A stretch of DNA of 64,000 nt from Globodera rostochiensis (lineage: Eukaryota; Nematoda; Chromadorea; Rhabditida; Heteroderidae): contig JAEVLN010000068.1 in NCBI GenBank assembly GCA_018350325.1, forward strand, positions 1 to 64,000, written 5' to 3'. Made by a program: the position numbers and the translations under genes. Below the pieces are notes generated by a model. It made no database searches. It was not told the DNA's origin and was given only the letters and a program-made list of their open reading frames with translations. Position 1 is the stretch's first letter. Each line of letters begins with the position of its first letter. Below, in pieces: positions 53,608 through 62,893 of this stretch.

Positions 53608-55785
53608 TAACCCGTAAAAGCCTCAAAATGAGTGCTTAAAATCCAGGTGCTAAAATGTGGTAAATAGTTTAATTTCATCTAAATGTTAATGAACTACTCG
53701 CATTTCTAGAAAATTATAAAAAATAAGTTCTAGTCCAAAGTTTATCGATAAAAGAAATTTGAAAGGGCGGATTCTTGGAACTTTGGGTGATTTGGAGTTG
53801 GTCCCAAGCTTCCGTGCATAGTTTTTCCCGAGGTAGGACGAAATCACAGGTCTGCCATCAACAAGGCACGAGAAACCAGGATCAAAAAACAACACTATTT
53901 TATTAACTTTTTTATTGCAAATCTCAATAAAATTTCTAAAATTCTCACGCCAATTCCCCCCCCCCCCCTACACCTCCCCGACCTCCGACATGGCCAACCC
54001 CGGCCTCCCCGACTTTCTCGCCCCGAGGAGTCGCGGGGCAACCCTCCCATTCTTAGGGGTGCATATTTTGGCGCTAGGACTTTTCGACAGTGCTGGATTC
54101 CAAATATGTTGTTGAGTGAGTGAGATGGCAAGGTTCTTGAGATGGTCTATAAAATAAATTGTCCTTATCAATATCTAATGATAAAATATGTATGTAATGT
54201 CGTCTATTTTTGGTCAACGAAATGTTATACCACACTAAGTTGAAACCGCAAATTTGGGCACATACGAAGATGTTTTTACTAAAAATATTTTGAGAAATAG
54301 AAATGGGCATCAGAAATTTAGTAAGATAATCACGGCATGTAAGCAGAACATCATCTAACCAAATTTGTTTTATATGGATAAAACTATCTTTCGAATATTG
54401 ACTTAGATCATTTTTTGAATATTTCAATAAACTTTAATTTTTGAAATTTGTTAAAACGTCGAAAAATCCTCTTTTGAATCGTTCGCTACTGTACTTACTG
54501 TCAAAAAGTCCAGTGTCAAAAAGTCTAATGTCGAAAAGTCCGGACACCCATATTTTTTCCGTAAAAATGGCATTTTAACGGTAAATAGAAAAAAGGCAAA
54601 AACAATGGAAAACCATGATACCAATCCCGGGGTTTTTCTTAAAAACCGATCCCGCTCTACTCTAAAACTTATGGTCGAGCGAAGGCTAACCGCATGGAGG
54701 TATGTATGTATATGTTCGAAAAAAATCTGAATTTTAGAATAATATACCCAATAATTTATAAAAATATATTTTATATATATAATCAGTCGAGCCGAGATTT
54801 ATATGGACTAAAAAAATCAAATATGGACCAAAACACCCAAAAGTGCCAAACTAAAAAATGTGTAAAAACTGACCAAATCCAGTCAATTTTTGCATAAAAA
54901 CCTTCAAATTTTGTTATTTTTTAAAATTTTTTGTTGTTATTCAAAAATATCTTTCTCATTGTCATCAACTTCAATTTTATCATCATCATTCTTCTTTTTT
55001 TTTGAGATTCTGCTTTACTTTTCAGGAGGATGGAGGTCGGCGGTGCCGATAGGTGCCGCCGAGAAAATTTTTGAAATTTTGACTCAATTTTGTTAAAGAA
55101 ATTACATCAAAATTTTAGAAGAATTTTGCTTCGGAATTTCAGAGAAAATAACTGGTTTACGCAAGAGTGGAGTAGGACTTCTCCCCGACCCCTCGGGGGT
55201 GGAAAACTTCTCCAAAAATCTTGTTGTGGCCAATTTTTGCTTTTCTGAGCGAATTTTGATCAGCGATTTTTCTTAAAAAATTTGAGGGGGGGGGGGATTG
55301 GCGCCAGAGAATTTTAGAAATTTTGTTGGAATTAAAAAGTTTAAAAAATGATGGCGTTTTTAGAAGCTTTTTAAGAATAGGAGGAGTCGGCGGTGCCGAT
55401 AGGCGCCGCCGGAAAATTTTTTTGAAGATTTTAACAATGTTTGTTAAGAAAAATTGCTTCAAAATTAACGAAATTTGGCCAAACTTCTTAAATTTTGGAA
55501 GTTTTCAGTGAAAATTTCTGACTAGAACTTGTTGAATTCTCAAAAATTTAAAGAAATAGATGGAATAAAAAATTGCGCTACAAAAATTGGCAATCCTTGT
55601 TAAGGAAATAGAAGCAAAAAATTTTAAAAATTCTTGCATCTATTCCTTTTTTGACCGGGACCTGAAAAAACCGGGAAATCCCGTCCCGGTCCCGGTACCG
55701 TCCCGCTCAACCCTCACAGAATATCACATGTTTTTGAAAATTTTTGAAAGCCGCATTTTGCTCAAAAAAAATATTATTTTTAAGG
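53608..55785. other. no gene; SINE pieces and hairpin repeats
   Basis: Contains a SINE-type CCCCGACCTCC...CCAACCCCGG block (53970-54060) and two GC hairpins (stem GGCGGTGCC, loop GATA, stem G/A-GGCGCC-type) at 55030-55053 and 55387-55410, each followed by AAAATTTTTT...GTTAA. A short GTCAAAAAGTC triplet is at 54497-54543 and a family R fragment at 54690-54895. Open frames here are short and low complexity. Confidence 0.5.
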
Positions 55786-55789
55786 TTGC

Positions 55790-56720
55790 ATGTTTGGTAA
55801 AAAATGTTGTGCTTTTTCTGCTTCTCTTATGATCCTCTCTATTCTGCTAAAAAAATCATTGTTAAACATGAAGAGCAGTTTTATTTTGAGAAGAAGGCGG
55901 GAAGCTTTGATTAAAATAAGGATAATTTCAATTTTTGCATATAAATAGATGAAAAAAATTTCATGTAAATTTTAATTGCACAAAATACGTGCTAAAACTG
56001 ACCAAAAATAAACTTGTCGCGGTTTTCAAAATTTTAGTTTCTATTTTTAATTAAAATTCGAATCTTTGCGCACGGAGGATTGCGCACCAGCAAAAAAAAG
56101 AGGAGAATTGCGCACTAAAAATTGCGCACTAACACGGAGGATTGCGCACCACGGGCCAAAATTTTTGAAAAATTTTTTTATACAAAATTGTTTGAAAACT
56201 ATGTTATTTGATACGCTGATTGAACCCCTAAGCTCAGGGTAGCTTAGGCCTAAGCCTAACGAACCCCAAGCCAGGGTGGCTTAGGCCTAAGCCTAACGAA
56301 CCTCAACCCAGTGTGGTTTAAACCACTTTAAATTCTCAATTTAATTTTCAATTGACGAATTCGTAATCAGCATATCAAATAACATAGTTTTCAAACAATT
56401 TTGTTTAAAAAAATTTTTCAAAAATTTTGACCCGTGGTGCGCAATTCTCCTCTTTTTTTTGCTGGTGCGCAATTCTCCTAGCGCCGTTTGGTAAAAAATG
56501 TTGTGCTTTTTCTGCTTCTCTTATGATCCCCTATTCTGCTAAAAAAATCATTGTTAAACATGAAAAGCAGTTTTATTTTGAGAAGAAGAAAAAAGTTCAT
56601 GTAAATTTTAATTGCACAAAATACGTGCTAAAACTGACCAAAAATAAACTTGTCGCGGTTTTCAAAATTTCAATTTATATTTTTAATTAAAGTTCGAATC
56701 TCTGTTTAGGTAAGTTTTTT
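55790..56720. mobile_element. foldback element E2 flanked by a ~270-bp direct duplication
   Basis: E2 itself is about 56066-56487. Arms of GGAGAATTGCGCACC units surround an E1-like core, and the right tip is the inverse of GGCGCTAGGAGAATTGC. The left tip is truncated (begins CGCACGGAGGATTGCGC). On both sides lie diverged direct copies of one 220-275-bp segment (55790-56065 and 56488-56720), itself family R. The duplication is far longer than a normal target-site duplication. Confidence 0.7.
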
Positions 56721-56990
56721 GTAACCAACAAATACATATCTCCAGAAACTTAAAACAAAGTTTAAAACATTGAATTTTATAACGAAATAATTTATTCAAA
56801 ATCGCCAATCTGTCATAATGAATCAGCCAATCATACGCCGATTCGTTGGAATTAAAGTGGTGGAGTGAATGTGTATAATTTATTCGTCAATTTCCTATCT
56901 TATTCGTTCATCTGACATAAATTTATTTTCCTCCGCTTTAACCATTTATTTTTTTAGGTAATTAACTGAATAAACTTTAAAGTCAAAACA

Positions 56991-58088
56991 ATGCTTGGCT
57001 GGTGCCGCCTGCTCCTGCTGTGCGGCATTGCCATTAATCTGGGCATTGACGAGGCTGTCTCCGCTGCCTCGGTCGTGAACGGTTCCAATTCTTCGGGCGG
57101 AAACAGTTCCAATGCTTCGGGTAAAAACAGTTCCAATGCTTCGGGCGGATTCCAACTAGAGATCGGACCGATCGAGATTCTCGATCGTAATCTCGGAAAA
57201 TCTCGACGAGATTTTTTCGAGATTCTCGATCGAAATCTCGATCGAACAATTTTTACCGAGATTTTTCGAGATTCGAGATTTTTTAAAGATTCTCAGTGAT
57301 CTCGAACGAATCTCGATCGTTTAAATTTTTTCGAGATTTTACGAGATTCGAGATTTTTCGAGAATCTCGATCGTAATCTCGATCGTTCCTCAAGTCCGGT
57401 CTCTAGTTCCAACGCTCCGGGTAAAAACAGTTCCAATGCTCCGGGCGGAAACGGTTCCAATGCTTCGGATAAAAACGGTTCCAATTCTTCGGGCGGAAAC
57501 AGTTCCAATGCTCCGGGTAAAAACGGTTCCAATGCTTCGGGTAAATACGGTTCCAATTCTTCGGTCGTGAACGGTTCCAATTCTTCGGGCGGAAACAGTT
57601 CCAATGCTCCGGGTAAAAACGGTTCCAATGCTTCGGGTAAATACGGTTCCAATTCTTCGGTCGTGAACGGTTCCAATTCTTCGGGCGAAAACAGTTCCAA
57701 TGCTTCGGGTAAAAACGGTTCCAATTCTTCGGTCGTGAACGGTTCCAATGCTCCGGGTAAAAACGGTTCCAATGCTTTAGGCGGAAACAGTTCCAATGCT
57801 TCGGACGTAGACAGCTCCACTGTCTCGGATGTTAACGGCTCCGCTGCTTCGGACGTGGACGGCCCCAATGCTTCGGACGTGAATGGCTCTAATGCTTTGG
57901 ACGTGGACGGCCCCAATGCTTCAGGTAAAAACGGTTCCAATGCTTTGGGCGGAAACGGTTCCAATGCTTTAGGCGGAAACAGTTCCAATGCTTCGGACGT
58001 GAATGGCTCTAATGCTTCGGACGTGGACGGCCCCAATGCTTCGGACGTGGACGACCCCAATGCTTTGGATTGGGTTAGCTGGAGAAAG
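56991..58088 (+). CDS. gene D exon 1: signal peptide and NGSN repeats, interrupted by a MITE
   Basis: Starts MLGWCRLLLLCGIAINLG, matching the gene C signal peptide, followed by units such as NGSNSSGGNSSNASGK. A 251-bp MITE (57156-57406) interrupts the repeat and brings in-frame stops; after it the repeat resumes at 57411 in the same frame and runs to about 58070 (NASDVDGPNASDV units). It ends ALDWVSWRK with a possible donor (AAG/GTTCGT, 58088/58089, phase 0). If unspliced, the frame stops at 58139-58141. Upstream sequence and acceptor (TTTTTTTAG, about 56956) match gene C. The RQKR/CGWGNC tail of gene C is not found; instead the exons at 58322 and 59026 follow. Probably a pseudogene unless the MITE is spliced out. 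Confidence 0.6.
57156..57406. mobile_element. MITE in gene D, tip CTAGAGATCGGAC, 6-bp TSD TTCCAA
   Basis: Ends CTAGAGATCGGAC and GTCCGGTCTCTAG are inverted, flanked by TTCCAA (57150-57155 and 57407-57412). The body is made of CGAGATTCTCGATCG and AATCTCGATCG words in both orientations. Insert plus duplication is 257 bp, not a multiple of three, yet the frame on both sides is the same. So bases were also lost at the site, or the repeat was already shifted. Confidence 0.9.
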
Positions 58089-58321
58089 GTTCGTTTTGTT
58101 CCCACCATTTTGTTCCCGCCGATGGAATCTTTGAATTTTTAACCAAATGTTGGAATTCTGGCCCAGGGTTTGGAATTGGTTGAAACAGAGCACCCAGGCT
58201 GCTTGGTTCAGAGCCGAGAATATTTCTGGGATTTTGGTCTCGTTTTCTACTCTCGGGAGAATCCTGGAAAAGCCCGTATTAAATCTCGCGCTATATAATT
58301 AACTCTGACCCATTCCAACAG

Positions 58322-59273
58322 CCAGCAAAAACTCACTGCTACCATGCCCTTCGCCACCGGGACTTTCTTCCGCCTTCAGACCTGCTCGACTGGATGAACC
58401 ATTGGGGCTCAAATGATTTCAAAAAGGGGAATGATCCGGTTAAAATTCAATGCAGTTCCTCTTACGATTGCCAAACGTTTACATGCAAAAAGAAGGGTAA
58501 GCTTAATTTTATATCATTTTAAAGGGTCATCCCTAGTTGCACCCCGACGTCGGAGTTGAGGTTTTGGTTTTTGGGGACAAAAACCCCGACAACGTTTTCG
58601 GATTTCCGGGTCGGGGTGTCCAAGCCTAAAGCAAAAAAGGCCCTATCTGACCTGATTCGGATCTGATTTCCGTATAGATTAATTCATTTAATTGAAATGT
58701 CACCGTTTAAAATAAAATCAACGAATTTAGTTACCTAAAAAATAAGACAATTTTTTAAGTTTTTGTAATTAGAAGCAAATTTATGGATTTTCTGAGAAGC
58801 ACGAATAAATTTTAGGACATATATTATTCACGGTACGTGACAATTACGTGCCGAACGTTTCAGGCCATTGATCATTCCATATCAGGGTTGTTCCGGGTCG
58901 AGAAAAATGTCGGGTCGAGTCGGCCGAAATAAACTCGGGTCGGGTCGAGAAACAAACCCGGTTTCGGCTATCGGGTTTTGGGTAACCCGGACAAACCCTG
59001 GATCCATACTTATAATCTATTAAAGGTGAGTACGTTTTTGTCGCGAACGCATGTGCACCAGAGAAGGAAGGCTGCGACAATTTTATAAGCAAATTGTGCA
59101 AAGGAGCCGGGGAATGCAACCGTTGCACAAACGAAAAGGCTGATAGTGTGTGCAACAAGGACAGGCGTGAATTGCCGAAAAAGCCGAAAAATACCACCAC
59201 AGCAAGTGGTGCCGGTGTCACTTTCCACTACTCCATCCTCATTGCGCTTCTGCCTTTTTTCGGTATAAAATAG
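58322..59273 (+). CDS. cysteine-rich, GPI-anchor-like C-terminal exons (gene D or separate gene)
   Basis: Exon 58322-58496 (acceptor CATTCCAACAG, donor GGTAAGC, starts phase 0, ends phase 1) and exon 59026-59273 (acceptor TATTAAAG, stop TAG 59271-59273) join to give GEYVFVANAC across the junction. Together they hold ten cysteines, starting HCYHA and ending SVCN, then a charged KKPKN linker and a hydrophobic end (FHYSILIALLPFFGIK) typical of a GPI-anchor signal. Ten cysteines and a terminal CN recall Ly6/uPAR-like or ET-module nematode proteins, but the usual CxxC start is missing, so the fold is uncertain. The 5' exon could be gene D exon 1 (phase 0 donor at 58088), giving a repeat protein with a different tail. 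The 529-bp intron carries a GGGTCGGGTCGAGAAA-type repeat. Confidence 0.6.
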
Positions 59274-59500
59274 CATTTCCTTTTTAATCAAACATTACAA
59301 AGATGGGTACCTATAATAGTTGTGTTCATCCTTTAGTGGTTGTGTGGATGTGAAGCTGAAGAAGAAGAATTCAGGAAGCAAAACGAAGTTCTTACATAAA
59401 ATGGGAAAATAAGAATGCGATTTTGATGAACAAATAATATGTTTTTGAAATTTGGGGCTCAGCTTTCTAAACAATTCGAGTAAAAAGTTCAAGATTTTTC

Positions 59501-61755
59501 AAAAGCTATTCTAGTTATAAACGCTTTCGCTGAGATATCATTATAAAGTCTAGAACGTTCTAACATTTTTTTTCTTCAACTCCTGAAAACATCTTTTTCC
59601 GCATAGCGCCCTATGTCTAGCATAATTTTCCTAGCATAATGCTCAAACTTTTATTTGCCTTCGCTAATGAAAATTATAAGACTTCTAGAGTTTTTTACAA
59701 CCCACTATTTTTTTGTTCTAGCAACAAAACTGAGCAATTCATATACCTATAGATTCCGCTCATCGAGCTGATCAAGAATCTGGAAAAATTTCCACGCAAA
59801 AAAAAACTGTGAAGAAAGTTATGGTCTCTCCAAGTTGACAAGCCCATTTTCTTCTAGCTGGCTGATAGTTTTGGCTATAAATTTGTTTATGAGATACATT
59901 GATCAAAAGCTATTCAAGTTATAAACGCTTTCGCTGAGATATCTTTATAAAGTCTAGAACGTTCTAGCATTTTTTTCTTCAACTCCTGAAAACAGACTAT
60001 CTTTTTCCGCATAGCACCATATTGTCTAGCATAATTTTTCTAGCATAATGCTCAAACTTTTTTTTGCCTTAACTAATGAGAATTATAAGACTTCTAGAGT
60101 TTTTTACAACCCACTATTTTTTTGTTCTAGCAACAAAACTGAGCAATTCATATACCTATAGATTCCGCTCATCGAGCTGATCAAGAATCTGGAAAAATTG
60201 CAAGCAAAAAAAAACTGTAAAGAAAGTTATGGCTCTCTCCAAGTTGACAAGCCCATTTTCTTCTAGCTGGCTGATAGTTTTGGCTATAAATTTGTTTATG
60301 AAATACATTGATCAAAAGCTATTCAAGTTATTAACGCTTTCGCTGAGACGTTCTAGCATTTTTTTCTTCAACTCCTGAAGAAACGACTATCTTTTTCCGC
60401 ATATCGCCCTATTGCTTAGCATAATTTTTCTAGCATAATGCTCAAACTTTTTTTTGCTTTAACTAATGAAAATGATAAGATTTTTAGAGTTTTTTACAAC
60501 CCACAATTTTTTTGTTCTAGCAACAAAACTGAGCAATATATACCTATAGATTTCGCTCATCGAGCTGATCAAGAATCTGGAGAAATTTCCCCGCAAAAAA
60601 AACTGGGAAGAAAGTTATGGTCTCTCCAAGTTGACAAGCCCATTTTCTTCTAGCTGGGTGATAGTTTTGGCTATAAATTTGTTTATGAGATACATTGATC
60701 AAAAGCTATTCAAGTTATAAACGCTTTCGCTGAGATATCATTATAAAGTCTAGGACGTTCTAGCATTTTTTTCTTCAACTCACTATCTTTTTCCGCATAG
60801 CGCCCTATTGCTTAGCATAATTTTCCTAGCATAATGCTCAAACTTTTTTTTCTTCAACTCCTGAAAACAGACTATCTTTTTCCGCATATCGCCCTATTGC
60901 TTAGCATAATTTTTCTAGCATAATGCTCAAACTTTTTTTTGCTTTAACTAATGAAAATGATAAGATTTTTAGAGTTTTTTACAACCCACTATTTTTTTGT
61001 TCTAGCAACAAAACTGAGCAATTCATATACCTATAGATTCCGCTCATCGAGCTGATCAAGAATCTGGAAAAATTTCCACGCAAAAAAAACTGTGAAGAAA
61101 GTTATGGTCTCTCCAAGTTGACAAGCCCATTTTCTTCTAGCTGGGTGATAGTTTTGGCTATAAATTTGTTTATGAGATACATTGATCAAAAGCTATTCAA
61201 GTTATAAACGCTTTCGCTGAGATCTATTTTTTTGTTCTAGCAACAAAACTGAGCAATTCATATACCTATAGATTCCGCTCATCGAGCTGATCAAGAATCT
61301 GGAGAAATTTCCCCGCAAAAAAAACTCTGAAGAAAGTTATGGTCTCTCCAAGTTGACAAGCCCATTTTCTTCTAGCTGGGTGATAGTTTTGGCTATAAAT
61401 TTGTTTATGAGATACATTGATCAAAAGCTATTCAAGTTATAAACGCTTTCGCTGAGATATCTTTATAAAGTCTAGGACGTTCTAGCATTTTTTTCTTCAA
61501 CTCCTGAAAACAGACTATCTTTTTCCGCATATCGCCCTATTGCTTAGCATAATTTTTCTAGCATAATGCTCAAACTTTTTTTTGCTTTAACTAATGAAAA
61601 TGATAAGATTTTTAGAGTTTTTGACAACCCACAATTTTTTTGTTCTAGCAACAAAACTGAGCAATATATACCTATAGATTCCGCTCATCGAGATGATCAA
61701 GAATCTGGAGAAATTTCCCCGCAAAAAAAACTGTGAAAAAGTTATGGTCTCTCAC
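59501..61755. repeat. ~405-bp satellite array, six copies
   Basis: Copies begin at AAAAGCTATTC(A/T)AGTTAT: 59501, 59905, 60314, 60701, 61188 and 61423; spacings are 404, 409, 387, 487 and 235 bp, then a partial. Each holds CTTTCGCTGAGAT, GTCTAG(A/G)ACGTTCTA, CTTTTTCCGCATA, GTTCTAGCAACAAAACTGAG, TTCCGCTCATCGAG and AAGTTGACAAGCCCATTTTC. The fourth copy contains an internal repeat of the CTTTTTCCGCATA part and the fifth a deletion, both marks of unequal exchange. Open frames within it are chance. Confidence 0.9.
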
Positions 61756-61764
61756 TACAATAGG

Positions 61765-62015
61765 CACTTACTTTTCATACGGTAGTCGCCCTTCCCTATC
61801 CTATACACCATATCCGACTACTGTAATTTGAAACCCGGGTCTAAAGTTCCAAACAGTACCATGGCATCCCACACCTCTGAAAGCACTTAGCCACATCCCT
61901 TTTCAGCGAGGCATATGGTAGCGGGTCAAACCCCCCCCCCTTTCCAGGGGGGCATACGGTAGTAGGACAAGTCTCGCCCTTTTAGTTGGAGTATACGGTA
62001 GTGAGCCAAACCCTT
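61765..62015. repeat. degenerate repeats with ATACGGTAGT core
   Basis: Four spaced units: CATACGGTAGTCGCCC (61780), CATATGGTAGCGGGTCAAAC (about 61913), CATACGGTAGTAGGACAAG (about 61953) and TATACGGTAGTGAGCCAAAC (about 61992). Each is preceded by CCCTTTT(C/A)-type sequence. They lie between the satellite and the capsid-like gene pair and could be the end of that element or a regulatory cluster. Confidence 0.5.
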
Positions 62016-62356
62016 TTTAAATTGACGTGTGATAGATACGCTGGTCTAATTTTAAAAAGAATATTAATCTTGCTTGGGGATGTTGGTTGGCGCACTGGAT
62101 TCTGAATACCGGCTATTGGCAGAGCTCTATCTCATGTGACACTTAGCAACTCATATGAGACAAAGGCGCAGCCAAAAGCGGGTATTGAAGCCTTTTATGG
62201 GGTGCGTGTGTCGGGTGGGAATATGTTGATGAATAACTGCTGCTCGTTAAATACCCAATGTGTTGCACCACTGAGCCACCACATTGGATGGCACAAAATA
62301 TACAATGTTCAAATTAATGTTTTTGGATTATATCATTATTGGGGGGCGGGTGCAAG

Positions 62357-62851
62357 TCAAGCTTTTGAGCCATCCATTTTATTCAAAAAAATTATTCGGG
62401 GAAGAATGTAGGAGGCGGCCGCCGCCGTAGCGCCTCTGACAAGCTCAACATCCGCACGGTCTTCAGCATCATCAGCATCATCATCCTTGTTGTGTGGGGT
62501 GCTGGGGGCGTTGGGGGCTACCGGACTTGGGATTTGATGATGGCGATTGCCGGCACCAGTGTCAGGCTTTGGAGGGCTGTTTCCGCTACTGGCACTGTTG
62601 GGGGGATTGCGGCGGCGGTCGACCAACAAGCCGCGTTTGCGCATCCAGCGTAAAAGAATCAAGCAACACAGTGCAAACAGGGGCAGCACGACGCTGTAGT
62701 GGAGCAAAAGGACGAGCGCGTGTAGCGTGCGTTGTAGAGTGGGGGTGTCCCGCCACGCATCAGGTTCGGGACGGTCCAGAGTCAGAAGCGTCTGCATCGG
62801 AGCAGGAAACGACTCGTTTGCTGTTGTAAATACAGTATTTGGGATATTCAT
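62357..62851 (-). CDS. single-pass membrane protein, unknown
   Basis: 164 codons from ATG at 62849-62851. An N-terminal ~45 residues has sequons (NES), then a hydrophobic segment (ALVLLLHYSVVLPLFALCCLILL, about 46-68), a basic stop-transfer stretch (RWMRKRGLLVDRRR) and a low-complexity Pro/Ser and Asp/Ala-rich tail. Topology suggests N-out, C-in. It starts 42 bp after the stop of the capsid-like gene, on the same strand, which suggests co-expression. No family is recognised. Confidence 0.5.
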   Translation of the reverse strand: MNIPNTVFTTANESFPAPMQTLLTLDRPEPDAWRDTPTLQRTLHALVLLLHYSVVLPLFALCCLILLRWMRKRGLLVDRRRNPPNSASSGNSPPKPDTGAGNRHHQIPSPVAPNAPSTPHNKDDDADDAEDRADVELVRGATAAAASYILPRIIFLNKMDGSKA

Positions 62852-62893
62852 TTGTAATCAAGGTTGAATTTGAATGGACAATGACGATGATAT

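Noticed and set aside
60438..60653. 71-codon frame in the satellite
   Set aside because: It spans satellite units, is broken in the other copies, and has no gene context.
62136..62411. 91-codon plus-strand frame upstream of the membrane-protein gene
   Set aside because: It overlaps the end of the minus-strand gene and an AT-rich repeat-like stretch, with no family resemblance or splice context.
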